DNA from: Allium sativum | Taxonomy: Eukaryota > Streptophyta > Magnoliopsida > Asparagales > Amaryllidaceae | Length of the DNA: 64,000 nt | NCBI GenBank assembly: GCA_030737875.1 | Contig: JASFAX010000020.1 | Span: 33,370,688 to 33,434,687 of the forward strand | Direction of reading: 5' to 3' | Shown here: in pieces, positions 46,296-57,913 of the stretch | Layout: each line of letters begins with the position of its first letter | Position numbering within the stretch: position 1 is the stretch's first letter | Position numbers and translations under genes: made by a program | Notes under the pieces: model-generated | Seen by the model: the letters and a program-made list of their open reading frames with translations, nothing else | The model's database searches: none | Told to the model about the DNA's origin: nothing

Positions 46296-47382
46296 TGTTA
46301 ATTCCAAAAAATTCATGCGCACATTAGGTAAAGGGTACAAGGCGGATGTCGTCAGGGCCGGCCGTGGACGATGCACCCGCACGAAGCAAGATCCAAATAT
46401 TGAACACAAGGCAGGTCTAGTCAACCATTACGTCCGAAGATAATAGCATAACATGTTATAAGTAGTACGACCCAATAAAGATAAAGGTCGCATATCCTGA
46501 GAACCGCTCAAACACCAAAATGAGGCAAGTCGCCCACTCAACCTAAGCAGGAGCGACCTCATAACAAAGCCTCGAAGCCAAAAATCGACATACAAAGGCA
46601 GCACGAAGACAAATGCCCTTGGACCGTGAAGGACGGTTGAACAAGGGGCAAAGGAGACTCGACTCCAAACCCGCATCCCGCTCTTACAAAATCTCTTGAG
46701 GCACTCATGGGACGCTCGCTTACATGGACCCGCTTAGCTATTCAAGATACTCGTTCCAACGAGCCGCTTGCGCATGATACCTGGATACACCCACGGACAG
46801 CTGGCTCCAGCTAGCTGTAGGCATGGTCGTAATTAGCAAAATGGATGATCCACAGCCTGGGTAAAGGAATTCCATGGTTGTTTACCAAGGGGAGTTCATC
46901 TATAAATAGACCATGACTACCAACGTAAAGGGGACCGGCCTCTAAAAACCACGAAGTGCTGCCGAACTACATCCTCAACCACAGATTCAGCCATGGCGTC
47001 AAGCACAATTTTACGATGAAGGAAAATGAAGACACCCATCTTCTCAATGATTCATCCGTCCTTCTTCTCCTTAAATTCCACAATTCTTTTGTATATCTCC
47101 TTAGATTGAAACATATTAATGAGGGTATAATGAGCGGGTATAGAGATGTATGAAAAGAGAGATCTGATGTGTTCTGTAATTATCATTACAAGGCAGCAAA
47201 TAACCTTCATAGTGGACGTAGGCCTCATTAACGGCTGAACCACTCTAAATCTCGTTTCTACTTTACTTTTTTCATATTTTTCAAATTTTATTGCTGATTA
47301 AATACAACTCCATTTATTTCTTACCGAATTGGTGAAGTACAGTTTTGTACCTTGAGTGTTTAGACCATTTTTGGTGTAAACA
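46296..47382 (+). repeat. element C 5' LTR (1087 bp)
   Basis: It starts tgttaattcc and ends ggtgtaaaca. Positions 46296-46640 match 63656-64000 (shared: cacattaggtaaagggta, ggatgtcgtcagggccggcc, gataaaggtcgcatatcctg). The two copies differ at roughly one base in 12-15, so C is clearly older than D. The minus frame 46428-46676 and its counterpart 63635-63871 are chance frames. No second TATA-like site could be assigned with confidence. Confidence 0.88.
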
Positions 47383-47385
47383 TTT

Positions 47386-47402
47386 TGGCGCCCACCGTGG
47401 GG
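47386..47402 (+). other. primer binding site of element C
   Basis: TGGCGCCCACCGTGGGG lies three bases after the LTR. It matches element B's site except at one base. Confidence 0.78.
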
Positions 47403-47455
47403 CCGTGTTTTGCCTTTTTCCATTTCAGATCTGACAAGATTTTCTGGGAGGCACT

Positions 47456-48252
47456 ATGCTAACCATCATGAACATGCTGAGAGAATTTGTTGCAGACAAA
47501 ATTGATGATGTCTCTGGCGCTGACACGTCACCTACCATCCGTTTCGGAGAAAAGGAACCGTTACAAGTCGAGGCTGCCATAACCAGAAGGGAACTGGAGG
47601 AAGCAATGATAGGGATAATGAATAAAATAACTATTGCAAACGACGCGTTGATAAAGAAGATCTAGTCAATGTTCGTTATCCAGGCCTCTGCTATAAAAGC
47701 TGCATCAGGTGTCACTGACGATCCGTTCGCTCAAACAAGTCATGCAAGCGAAATAAAATATTCTGCTGAACAAGAAAGCTCCATTCCGGAAACTAATTGT
47801 CACAATTATGGACCTTGGCAAAGACCCGGAAAGGCGAAAAGTGCTCGTTCCACGAAACGAGATGAAAAGCGAAAGCGTATCTTAGGTGCAAGAGGCGAGG
47901 TCAAACAGCGCAGATGGAGGCCGTGTTTTTTCAAGAATTTCGAATTTACCTCCCTCAATGACACCATAGAGAATATCAACAGGGCAACGAAGGACACTAT
48001 AAATTACCCAATCCCGAAACGGATGCAAGTGAAAATGCTACAATGAAATCAGGAAGGTTCGGTCAATTCCATTACCAACCAGGACATAATACAAATGAAT
48101 GCAGACATTTAAATTCGCTAATCGAAAGACTAGTCAGAAAGAACCATTTACAACAATATGTAAGAGGCCATTGTCACGACTCTCTGCAAACAAGGGGCAT
48201 CGAACTCTTTGTGGAAAGGGCCAAAAATAGCCTGGAATTGACGCGTGACTAA
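47456..48252 (+). pseudogene. element C gag remnant
   Basis: Frame 47456-47665 (MLTIMNMLREFVADKIDDVS start) and frame 47669-48046 share a phase and are separated by one stop. The second lacks the central gag domain seen in B, so it is internally deleted, and a phase change near 48043 leads to 48043-48252. That last part has FGQFHYQPGHNTNECRHLNS and KNHLQQYV, closely matching the end of element B's gag. The expected first cysteine of the knuckle reads glycine. The product would be a truncated, inactive Gag. Confidence 0.75.
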
Positions 48253-49585
48253 GGATCAGCGACTGGTGTCCCGATCAAGGAATTTTGAACTAGAATTCCA
48301 ACGATTTCACCTTTTTTTTTTTTTTTTTTTTTTGTATTCTGTTTTCTTAAGAAGTAGTAGTCGTTCTACTTTGTTTTGCCACTAACTATATTCATGTTTG
48401 GCAATAAATCACTTACAAATGCAATATGCAAAGAAAGCTATTGTGTGCCTACTTTATTACTGTGCTCATCACCGTACACTGAAAACTGATTTTTTTCAAA
48501 TGTAGGCATGGTAGAAGCAGTTAATCATACCCATCCTAAGTGCAAAGGGAAGGTTCTTAAAGCATATCTTGAGCAAAACGATTCGAAAGCATCGTAAGAG
48601 ACATGCAAACCAAATCAGATGCGTGGGCATGTCATCTCAACCAGATGTGCTGCCTAAAGACAAACAACAAGCCAAAAGGTGGATCTTCCCTAAGCACGCA
48701 TTTGCTGGAGAAATTGACATCAGGCTTTTCTAAAAAAAAAGGGTACAAGGGAAACGATAAAAATGTCCCATGGATAAAATACTTAGACTGGAAACATCAG
48801 TCCTAATGTCGGAAGGACCGACAAAACACGCTGGAAGGACCAGCACAAAACAAAAATCATACCGAAAGAAGATGGCCATCCTTGTTCATTGTTGTTAACC
48901 AAGTCAAACAGAGCCAAGGATGGACTACAACAGCAGAAATCCTAGCCGAAAGTGGGTATCAGAAATCCTAGCCCTTTGGGGGTATCCAACAAGGTCTTCC
49001 AGTCCTAGAAAAATCAGGACTGACAAGATCAAAATTGGGTCGAAATTGAAACCCAAGACCTCCCGTGGGGCACCCAAAAGAAAATACATAATAATCACAC
49101 ATTGCTTCTAAGAAATCACGAATAGACCAAATTACGATGTGAAATCAACATAATCTATGAAAGTAAAAAGGGCTTTGGTATAGGGACATAACCATTGTGT
49201 AAATAACCACCAATGCCCACTCAAAGCATATCATAGCCTAGTTATAACCTCGTTGCGAAAACTGTTAGAACGATAAGATTTGCGCAAACAACAAACTAAA
49301 AGTACGAAAACTCATAAGAAGTAAAATAGTAAAACTATGATAGCCTCTTAGCGATACAAACGTAAGTCTGCAAATGTAAAATATTAAACGACGACCGGAA
49401 CTCGCACAAACAATCGGTCTAAGTACGTGATAAGTAAAAGAAAATAAACTGAAATCAGAACGTAAAGGTCACAAGTGCTATTTTTATACAGGGAAGGATG
49501 GACCAATTGTTCAGGCTTTTGCTGATCTAGCAACACAAAAACTTCGTCGAAGGGAAAAGATGTATGGTCTTCAATCATTGACCAG
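48253..49585 (+). other. element C central non-coding region
   Basis: No recognisable coding sequence. It has a run of 22 T at 48312-48333, a duplicated word cagaaatcctagcc (48935-48975), and short frames without similarity (48603-48806, 48920-49111). In full-length Tat elements pol would be expected between gag and the antisense ORF, so this stretch marks where it is missing. Confidence 0.5.
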
Positions 49586-51354
49586 TTAATTTCTTTTGCG
49601 TTTCAGGGTGGACCTAGCCTTGTTATTCCAAATCTCGTCCTCATCATTTGGATCAGACGCATCTGGGAAAAGTGGGTCATGTGATGAAGGTTTGGTAGAA
49701 GGATTAATGCTGGTGGAGACCAAAACAGAGTCGATGATAGCAGGCTGGGTAGCAACGCTGCAAGCAGCTAAAGAAGAGGTCGAAAACACACCTGATGTAA
49801 AAGGGGAATGGGTACTTAACCCAGCAATCCAAGGCGAAGAAATAAGAAAATCCATACTTGAAGCGGATTGATAGATGTCAATTTTAACTGAAGCTGCTGG
49901 ATATACAAAGTCAGCTCCACAATTTTCCGCGTTTAAAGAAGTGCAGCCATGACTCACGCACTGTGCCACAACATTTTCTTGATATGGACACTCAATAATG
50001 GGTTGAGCTTTAGCAACATCCAAGGAAGAGCGATCCGTTGGGGGAGTAAGGGAGCTCGAAGCATCAACCCTGGCAGAGTCAGGTGAGGCACAAGGAACCA
50101 TAGCGTTTGAACGCTCTCTTCTATGCGATTGAACTCGCTTGTTCATCAAAATCTTCCTTCCTTTAACTAGAGCCTCGCGATCCTTCTCTTCTAAAAGCTG
50201 TTCTTGAAGGAAATAATTGCCAACGTCATCGAAATACGAGAGTATTCAATCCCAAACAAGGGCCAAAGTTCGCGGAAAATCCTTGTCCAAGTAACTCCAG
50301 CTTCCACGGCTCATGACACTTCAAACATAGAATTGGAACAGAGTATTGTCTATTCCATTTCTAGCTTCATCAAGATCTTTTTGCAACTTGATCTTATCCT
50401 TTTCAAAGGTTCTAAGGGTTTCACTCTGGGAAGAAAGTTGGCCTTCAAGAGCCATGCTTTCCTGTTCTAAAGAAATCAAAGCCTGTTTTGCTAAGGCCAT
50501 ATGACGCTCAGCAAGTTTTCGAGCAGACTGAGCCTCCAAAAGCCGCACTTGTACACCCTCCAACTCCTTCTTGAGCTCGACATTTCAAGCCTCTAAGCAG
50601 CTTACTTTAGCATGACCTCTCCTTAAATAAGTCATCTCATATTCCTGGGATTTAATCAAGTGGATCATACCAGCTTTGTCATTTTCCAAGGTTTCAATAT
50701 GGTCAGGGTGTCGAGCATTCAATCCTTGGAACTCGTAACCAAATTTGGCCCAATGCTCCAGTCGCTTATCAACGTCTTTCATCAGCAGATTCAACTGTGT
50801 CTCGAACGGATCCTTAATAAAACCAAGTTGATTGCTCATGCCACTTTTTATGGCATCCAATATCTTCCTGACACTTTGCCTGTCATGGGGTTGTAAATCC
50901 AGATCGAAATGCATTCCCCTCAGGTCCCAACCGCCAAAGCACTCCTTAAGCATTGAATTTCTAGGAGGGACCTTGTATGGTGATGATCACGTATTATTTG
51001 AATTTGAGAAGGAGTCGGGACAATAGATCTTGCAGAAGGTTTAGTCGGTGCAAGCATCTTAGCCTGATCAAGTCCCTCACGCCTTAAAGAATCAACCATG
51101 GAAGGATCAGGAAAATGTTGGGCCTGAAAACTTGAGGATAATTGGGGATGCTTTGAATAGCCGGAAAGATAAGACAGTAAGAAGCATCAGGGATCAGTAA
51201 GATCAGCTTGTTGGAAGAAACTATCCGACAATGAGTAGTCTGCATTTACACCTGGGAAATGAAGAACATATTAGTTCAACAAGCATTCATAGGTTATCAA
51301 ATTAATGGGAAATTATGCCACAAGTAAAATAGTAATAAAACCAGTTCCAGGGGA
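49586..51354 (-). pseudogene. element C antisense ORF, C-terminal part (coiled coil)
   Basis: Minus-strand blocks follow each other: about 51249-50950 (VNADYSLSDSFFQQADL, then DPSMVDSLRREGLDQAKMLA), 50953-50585 (LKECFGGWDLRGMHFDLDLQ, GFIKDPFETQLNLLMKDVDK), 50563-50321 (AQSARKLAERHMALAKQALI, then ETLRTFEKDKIKLQKDLDEA) and 50149-49586 (Ser/Pro-rich tail ending KARSTLKRKRN). The heptad-like spacing in 50760-50330 indicates a long coiled coil. An acceptor-like ttcatttcccag precedes the first block near 51249. A stop near 51194 and a phase change near 50950 break it. The layout, an antisense gene with N-terminal domain and coiled coil, resembles extra ORFs known from Tat-lineage elements and the plant family described as putative gypsy-type transposon proteins. 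Function is unknown. Confidence 0.65.
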
Positions 51355-51614
51355 AGCTATGTAACACCCCGGATTTTTCCGTTAACAGTAAATTAACAAA
51401 TTAAAGTATAATTAAATTGTAACAGAAAAATTAAGGGAAACGGACATCACCATTGCGTTCGTCTCAGAATTCTGCTTGAGATAGAGTCCGAGTTTGCGCA
51501 AAACGGATAACGTATGAAGAAGATATCTTTAATTTAAATATTACAGCAAAAAATGAAAAAAGAGAAGTAAGGAGAGGACAATAATTATTATTATTCTAAG
51601 ACTTATTAACAAAA

Positions 51615-51688
51615 GCCTCTGTAGCTCAGTTGGTTAAGGCATTGGATTTGTAGCATGGAGGTCGGGGGTTCGAACCCCGGCGGCGACA
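51615..51688 (+). other. tRNA-like sequence in the 5' LTR of D (A box and B box present)
   Basis: The 74 bp segment contains TAGCTCAGTTGG, a good RNA polymerase III A box, and GGTTCGAACCC, a good B box, at tRNA spacing. The T arm can pair (CGGGG with CCCCG). The acceptor ends, D stem and anticodon stem pair poorly; the loop position would read TGT (Thr type). It is therefore a decayed tRNA or tRNA-derived SINE head captured by the LTR, not a convincing functional tRNA. No CCA is encoded and no clear T-run terminator follows within 10 bases, though ttttt lies at 51692-51696. Confidence 0.5.
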
Positions 51689-51814
51689 TAATTTTTATCT
51701 CTGTTTTAGAGAGGGCCAACTGAGCATGCAAATACATGTACGTATACAAATTCAAATTTTGAAAGGATAAAACGTACATATAAGGAAATAAAGAAAATAT
51801 ATGTATATATATGG

Positions 51815-51848
<34 letters not shown>
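51815..51848. repeat. TA microsatellite in the 5' LTR of D
   Basis: About 14-15 TA units. The copy in the 3' LTR (58383-58416) is a few bases longer, the clearest length difference between the LTRs. Confidence 0.95.
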
Positions 51849-51849
<1 letters not shown>

Positions 51850-52884
51850 AAAATATATGTATACAATAGATAAAATTCAAATAGACTAAAACAGCTCAAT
51901 TTAAAGTTTAATTTTTGAAAATCGAACTCAGTCCCTCCTGGCTGGCCTGGTCGGTGTGTGGTCGAATTTCTGTGGTCTGCTTTGTCATTAGGGCTAGGTG
52001 GCGGGTTTTTATTGGTCTCTCTTCCTAATGAATGGCTATGATCTAACCTAGCAACATCAAGGGTCCTAATCAATTCCTAACCTCTATATAAACAACCCTA
52101 GACTAAACCCTAATCTATTCATTCAAAATAAGATTATAGCCGCCATGTTGCTGAGGAACGACAAAGAGTAGCCGCCAACTAGAGGGGATTAGGAAGAAAG
52201 TTCTAAGGCCTAAAGCAAATTCAAAGCAACCTAAAGCTAATCAATTCAACAAAGGAATCATATCTCTTAATTAGAGAATTCGCCGCAACCATTGTAAGTA
52301 GAGTATTACTTCGGTATTAATAAACAACTGTGTTGATGTGTATGCTTGAATTGTGGCAATGAAAGTAATTCATATTTGTGCAAAATTATGTTATTCATTA
52401 TAAAGAACTACATGCGGTAGTTCTATGCAAATATACGTTTGGAATATTGCGCAAATTATGTAATCTATGTTGAAGCTGCATGTATGTAGTTGAGTGAAAT
52501 TTATGCAAGTTTGGGGCTTTGTTATTATGTCGTCATGATGTATATTTTTGTGCATAAATCATTTTGCAAGTAATTGAGACAAGTTTGGTTGTTATAGTTC
52601 ATATGAAACTATGTTGGAATTTTGACACCATAATCCATATATTAAGTCATGCTTTTGCAAAACTTATGAATATGGCTAGGCTATGAATGATATTTGGCAT
52701 AATTGAAATCTATGATTAAGTCTATCTTGTTTACAAGAATTATATGATGACATATGTGAGACATGGCTAAGTTAGACTCAAAAATCCCTTTTTGCAAGTT
52801 TAAAGCAAACACCATGTTTAGGAATATTTATGCATAAGTATGTTTATACCATCGTTATGTGATTAGGCTTAAATCATGATTAAG

Positions 52885-53045
52885 TTGAATTATGCTATGT
52901 TCATGCTAGAAGTATTTATGCCATACTTATGTTTGACAATATGCCATGCCTATGCAAGAAGTATTTTATGCCATGCTTATGTTTGACAATATGCCATGTT
53001 TATGCTAGAAGTATTTAGGCCATGCTTATGTTTGACATTATGCCT
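52885..53045 (+). repeat. three tandem copies of a unit of about 57 bp in the D LTR
   Basis: The unit reads about atgc(t/a)agaagtattta(t)gccat(a/g)cttatgtttgacaatatgcc. The same three copies lie at 59455-59615 in the other LTR. Confidence 0.85.
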
Positions 53046-53494
53046 AAATAAGAATATAGGTTCATGTTGTAGTTAAACCTATGCAAGTTTACATGCCTTG
53101 ATTTATGTCACCTATGTTTTATGACCAAAATACATGTCACCACTATGCAAGTACACCAATTTCTATTATGTATTTTCCAACGTCATATGCAAGTTCATGC
53201 GCTCACTTTCCCCTCTTTGTGTATACGCCATAAGCCTCCCCTTTTCGCATGGCTAAATTGGGCTTTAAAAGGCTAAGCCCAATATATATGAACGGACTTG
53301 TAAAACGGGGGAAAATAACGTTGGGTTAAAATTAATTAATGAATGAAAATATGAAATAGAAGGGCCCAAAGTCAAGTATGGGTTGGGCCCATGATTGGTG
53401 TAACCTTTACACCATTAACTTAATAATGGGCCGCAAATATTTACATATAAGAAATAAAGAAGAATGACAAGATATATAAATGTAGAAAATACGA

Positions 53495-53705
53495 TATGTT
53501 TAACCCGAGGTTGGATTGAGTTGTGATGTAAACCTGCCCGGAACCGCCCGGCTGTCCAGTAGTCACAACAATACCTATCCAATGTGGGAGGTTAAACATG
53601 GAGCCCAATAAGGACCCGAGGTTAGACTGAGTTGTGGCGTAAGACTGCCCGGAACCAACCGGCAACAGGCAGCCACAGCAATACCTGTCTAATGTGAGAG
53701 GTTAG
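53495..53705 (+). repeat. two tandem copies of a unit of about 100 bp in the D LTR
   Basis: Both copies contain cccgaggtt(g/a)ga, gagttgtg, ctgcccggaacc, cagcaatacct or caacaatacct, and aatgtg(g/a)gaggtta. The other LTR has them at 60065-60275. Confidence 0.8.
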
Positions 53706-54830
53706 GGCCTTAATAAGACAATTAAGGCTGAATCAGGATTGTTAGGATTAAGTGGACTAAGACTTAATCAAAATGGAACATGCTAAACTAAACGGACTGG
53801 TGGGGTTAGGTTAGAAAACACTTAACCAACTTAGCATGTTGGCTAGAGATAGAAAACCTAGTAACGGGGGACCCTTTTCAGCAGTAACCCTACACGGTGT
53901 ATCATGATACCCTGAAACTAGGCAGGGTGGGGCATGATTACTGGGCTGATTGTAAGAGGTCAAAAATCGACGGCGGTGGTGTAGCAGTGTAGGTTCTAAC
54001 GGTGTGCGGGCATGCACGCACTCCGGCGCAGAAAAATAAAGCACTGGACACCAGTAGCATACCTTTGCACTCTAAGGTTGTGTCGGGTTGCCACTATGGG
54101 ACTTGATACACCCCATGGTGGGACCAGCATAGGTAACTACAGACATCGGGGGCCGTAAGACACATGTAACTATGCGAGTAGGAGCCGATCATCGTAGAAT
54201 GGATCACATCACCCTGATTTTGGGGTGCAAATTGGAAACTAGTTTATATGGGTTCAGAGATTAACATGGGGTACGATAGTATATTCGACCCTAGATAACT
54301 TAACCAAGTTTATAATGTTGCCCACTTCCTGTTTTACTTATCATACCCAGTTCTTTATTCATAGACAAAGTAGTACTAGACTTACTCAGGCTTTATGTCT
54401 GACTCTATTTTTCTTTCGTCTTCTTTCTTCCGTTTCCCCCCCTCCAGGTCCTCAGGGAGGGAACACAGCAGCTTGACCTACCTCAACATCCGACTTGAAG
54501 AAGAGAAATGTATTGCTTGGACTTTCCTGTTTTGAACTATGGCTTTGGACAATCCACTATGGGGCTTTGGCAGTTTGTCTATGTTTTATTTATGCTTCTT
54601 TAAAAATAATGTACTCAAGACAGATTATGAAGTGTTATGTTATGTTTTTGGAAAGGATGTTGTTGTAACATGTATTTGACTTTATGAAATAAAGTTTGTT
54701 GTTCTTCCGCTGTTTACAAATATGTGTTCTTATATCTGTCTTGTATATCTGTGACTTGTACTTATAAACCTCCACCAAAATTAGGGCATTCCCTTTGAGA
54801 GTGACCTTAACGGAGGTGGGGTGTTTCACT

Positions 54831-54842
54831 TGGTATCAGAGC
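54831..54842 (+). other. primer binding site of element D (initiator tRNA-Met type)
   Basis: TGGTATCAGAGC follows the LTR with a two-base gap (c, t). It matches the standard plant tRNA-iMet primer site. Confidence 0.92.
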
Positions 54843-55018
54843 ATAGGTTTACCAGATAAGATAAAAAGTTTTGAAAAACTATTTTCAAAAAGGAAATTTA
54901 AAGAAGCATTTTTAAAAGAAAAACATTATTTTATTTTAAAAAAGGCAAAGTCCACTCCCCAAAGCCATAGGAACTATCTCTTATCCTTCGTTTTGAATCT
55001 ATCCTTTTTTTTTTCAGC

Positions 55019-56644
55019 ATGTCCCAAGATCTTAACTTGCCTGAAGGGGTGCCAATACCTGGTTGGTTTAGACGGTTCTTAGAAGCAAGGGCCACTCAGC
55101 CAGGTCCTACCGTTCCTCCTCCCCCAGCAGAAGGAAATCATCCAGCTGCAGCAGCACCTTTTCCTCCACCTCCTCCTCGGGGAAACACGTTCGCTAAGAT
55201 ATGTAAAGATTTTAAAGCTATGGGAGGAAGGGATTTCCATGGAACTGAGTCCTTCGTGGCAGCTAGAAATTGGCTGAAAGAAACGGAGGACCTATTCATC
55301 ATCTTCGAGGTAGAGGATAGACAAAAAGTACAACTGGCAGTATGGCTATTGAAGGGCGAGGCTTCCTACTGGTGGGAAGTCACCAATGCTGAAAGACCAG
55401 TGGATACATGGGAGGACTTTAGGGCAAGGTTTGAGACTAAGTTTCTCTCAGATGCAGAAAGAAGTTTGCAGTTGGAAAAATTCTTACTTCTTAAGCAAGG
55501 AGACAAGACTGTCAGAGAGTATGTGAATCAGTTCGATGAGCTGGCTAGGTTTGGGCTTGACCTAGTCAACACCCCGCATAAGAAGGCTCTCCGTTTCGTC
55601 AAGGGGTTAAATGAGCCATTACACAGTTTGGCCATGACCCATATACCCATGGGAGCCACGTATGAAAGATTAGTGCAAATGGCATTGCTGAATGAAGAGG
55701 ATAAGGGCAAGAAGAAAGAGGGTTTGCAGCCCAAGAAGACAGACTTTAAGAAAGGCGGGGAAGGCAACAAAGAGAAGAGGACGTGTAATTTCTGTGGCAA
55801 AGTGGGGCACTTAGTAAAGGACTGCCGGAAAAAGAAGGCCAAGGAGAATGGTGGGTGCTTTTCTTGCGGTCAGACAGGCCACAGAGCTAAGGACTGCCCA
55901 AAGAAACGAGGACAGGGGCAGGGCGCTGGATCCACCCCAGGGGCACAGGTTCATGTGCTAGAAGCGCCACCATTGCAACAGCGAGGTACAAACACTTCTG
56001 TAGAAAGTGTAGTTTATCTTTTTGATCACCCCGTTCGCACTTTATTTGATTCCGGCGCATCACACTCCTTTATCTCGTCTGCTTTAGTAGAATCTCTGCA
56101 CCTAAAAACTAGTATGGTAGAGGACCCCTTAATTATTTCAAACCCAATTGGGGGCCCAGCTCATTTGTCTATGATCTGTTTGGATTTGAAAATTTCTATT
56201 CTAAGTGTAGAATTTCAATGTAGTGCCTTTGTTTTGGGCTTTTCGGGGTATGGTTTGATTTTGGGTATGGATTGGCTATCCAGTAATGGGGCCATCCTTG
56301 ATTGTGAGAAAAGGGTTGTTAGGCTCCTAACCCAGCTCGGTAATACTTTGGAAATTTCTTGTAATCCCTCGTATGCGGTTATGCTTAGTTATCTTGAATC
56401 GCTAGATGCCTCTGTTGAAAATTTGCAATCAGTTAGAGTGGTCCGGGAATATCCGGATGTCTTCGAAGAGGTGAAGGGCTTGCCTCCGAAGCGGGAAATA
56501 GACTTCCGCATATATCTTGTAGATAATGCAAAGCCCGTTGCGTTGCCCGTTAGACACATGGCTCCACGAGAAAGAAAAGAGCTCAGTAAACAGATTAAAG
56601 AGCTTCTAGAGAAGGGGTTCATTAGGTGGAGCATTTCAGAATAG
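55019..56644 (+). CDS. element D gag-protease polyprotein, with start of reverse transcriptase
   Basis: One open frame of 541 codons starts MSQDLNLPEGVPIPGWFRRF at 55019. Residues about 35-60 are Pro/Ala-rich. The retrotransposon gag domain spans about 70-220 (WEDFRARFETKFLSDAERSL, KQGDKTVREYVNQFDELARF). Two CCHC knuckles follow at about 259-272 and 281-294 (CNFCGKVGHLVKDC and CFSCGQTGHRAKDC). The retropepsin active site is intact: VRTLFDSGASHSFIS at about 339-353, with LILGMDWLS near 415. The last 70 codons enter RT (REIDFRIYLV, LLEKGFIRWSISE) before the TAG stop at 56642-56644, just past which pol is missing. Gag forms the particle and protease cleaves the polyprotein. Start choice: first Met in the frame, right after a T-rich stretch. 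It could still be expressed. Confidence 0.93.
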   Translation: MSQDLNLPEGVPIPGWFRRFLEARATQPGPTVPPPPAEGNHPAAAAPFPPPPPRGNTFAKICKDFKAMGGRDFHGTESFVAARNWLKETEDLFIIFEVEDRQKVQLAVWLLKGEASYWWEVTNAERPVDTWEDFRARFETKFLSDAERSLQLEKFLLLKQGDKTVREYVNQFDELARFGLDLVNTPHKKALRFVKGLNEPLHSLAMTHIPMGATYERLVQMALLNEEDKGKKKEGLQPKKTDFKKGGEGNKEKRTCNFCGKVGHLVKDCRKKKAKENGGCFSCGQTGHRAKDCPKKRGQGQGAGSTPGAQVHVLEAPPLQQRGTNTSVESVVYLFDHPVRTLFDSGASHSFISSALVESLHLKTSMVEDPLIISNPIGGPAHLSMICLDLKISILSVEFQCSAFVLGFSGYGLILGMDWLSSNGAILDCEKRVVRLLTQLGNTLEISCNPSYAVMLSYLESLDASVENLQSVRVVREYPDVFEEVKGLPPKREIDFRIYLVDNAKPVALPVRHMAPRERKELSKQIKELLEKGFIRWSISE

Positions 56645-57004
56645 GGCACTTCAGGAGTGTTCGCCACTAAGGCTGAAGGTTCATTTCACTTATGCATGAG
56701 TTGTAAAGAATCACCTTAGTAAGTACATTTGGCAACATAGTTGGACTTAGGAAGGGACTCCCTTGTGACCTAAAAGGAGTCCATCATGCTTAGTTTCCTA
56801 GAATCATATGTGGTGGTTGGGTTGATTAATTCTTTGGGTGTCAGTCTGATGTTGATTTCGGTCTTCGGGGCTGATGCTTAGAGAGTTCTTCTCCTAATCA
56901 ATATATATGTGGCATAGATTTCCAGTTTTGACATTGCTTAATGGGCACAAAATTTTTACTTGCTTCTATCATTCGATTATACCTTTAGGTAGGACCATTT
57001 CCTA
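56645..57004 (+). other. element D deletion-junction region
   Basis: The first 60 bases still read as RT (SGVFATKAEGSF after the stop). From about 56700 to 56960 no pol similarity is seen. Pol resumes at about 56985 with integrase C-terminal codons (GPFPIIEKIGKMAYRLELPE). About 2.5-3 kb of RT, RNase H and integrase is therefore absent and replaced by about 260 bp of unassigned sequence. Confidence 0.7.
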
Positions 57005-57357
57005 TCATTGAGAAAATTGGGAAAATGGCCTATAGATTAGAGCTACCCGAGAAGTTGGCTGGAGTCCACAACGTTTTTCACGTTTCACACCTCCGAAAAT
57101 GCCTACATGAGTCTGCTGAAGTGGTAGAGCCAAATATACTCGAAGAGGCCGAAGTGGAACGCGAAGCAACCATAAGAAAAGTTCCAACCCGCATCTTAGG
57201 AACAGAAGTGAAGAAGCTACGCAACCGCGAAGTCAAGCTCGTCAAAGTCCAGTGGAGCGACGCCGAGGGAGACGCGACTTGGGAAACTGAAGCTAGAATC
57301 CGCACTGCCTACCCTTTTCTGTTCGAGGGTACATCCTTGATCTTTCATTTTTCCTAA
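56985..57357 (+). CDS. element D integrase C-terminus and chromodomain, remnant frame
   Basis: The open part from Met at 57025 encodes 110 residues: AYRLELPEKLAGVHNVFHVS and HLRKCLHESAEVV are the conserved end of chromovirus integrase. RKVPTRILGTEVKKLRNREV, KLVKVQWSDAEGDATWETEA and IRTAYPFLFEG form a chromodomain-type module. In intact relatives it directs integration to particular chromatin. Without the upstream pol frame it has no natural start, so translation is doubtful. It ends at 57355-57357. Confidence 0.85.
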
Positions 57358-57913
57358 AGTTGCGCTTTTATCTATCTTTTTAGGTATATTTCCTCGACCG
57401 TATCTTTTAGATAGAATCTCTTTGGATGGAAACATGTAGTTGAAACATGTTATGGATGATGGTTGCAAGTGGTTGCAAGTGATTGCTAGTGGTTGCTCGT
57501 GGTTGCATATACACACACAATCTAGGTTTTAGATCGGCTCAGTCACTTCATATTGCATATGCATATATGTTTGTATTCGTATATGGTTGAACTTTAATGT
57601 ATTGTCATGTGGATGTTGCATTTGTATTGAATGATTGAGCACTCATGTAGAATCATGAATAGGAAAATTTGCATACATAATGGATTCATGGCACTTACAT
57701 AATTCGCATTAAGGAGGTCAACTGAATCAGTAGACCGCCTGATTTTGCATTAGATAAGTACATGTACACACACACTTTGCATATGATCATGAAGCATTAG
57801 AAGTCTTTTAAGGACAATGGATGCTCGTGTTTGATGGATGAGTAGATGGATGATTGAATGTTAGGATTTACATTCTTCCTAAACTTGAAGATTTCGGGGA
57901 CGAAATCCTTTTA
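57358..57913 (+). other. element D 3' untranslated region
   Basis: Non-coding. It includes four copies of tggttgca(a)gt-like words at 57462-57510. Short frames have no similarity. Confidence 0.6.

Larger units (their letters stand above)
51360..54828 (+). repeat. element D 5' LTR (3469 bp)
   Basis: Nearly identical to 57926-61398. Contents in order: tRNA-like sequence (51615-51688), TA microsatellite (51817-51846), three copies of a unit of about 57 bp (52885-53045), two copies of a unit of about 100 bp (53495-53700), and a c/t-rich stretch (54405-54450). A TATA-like tatataaacaac at 52085-52096 followed by an A-rich leader could be the promoter; the start site is not proven. Frames at 51606-52073, 53441-53665 and 53811-54044 are chance frames present in both LTRs. 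Confidence 0.95.

Noticed and set aside
51615..51688. Calling this a functional tRNA gene
   Set aside because: Acceptor, D and anticodon stems pair poorly; only the A and B boxes and the T arm are convincing, so it is listed as tRNA-like.
51606..52073. A 155-residue minus frame ending in a PPGFEPPTSMLQ motif
   Set aside because: This is the antisense translation of the tRNA-like segment and neighbouring microsatellite, present in both LTRs of D.
55528..55842. A minus-strand frame of 104 residues
   Set aside because: It is a shadow of the D gag-protease frame on the other strand.
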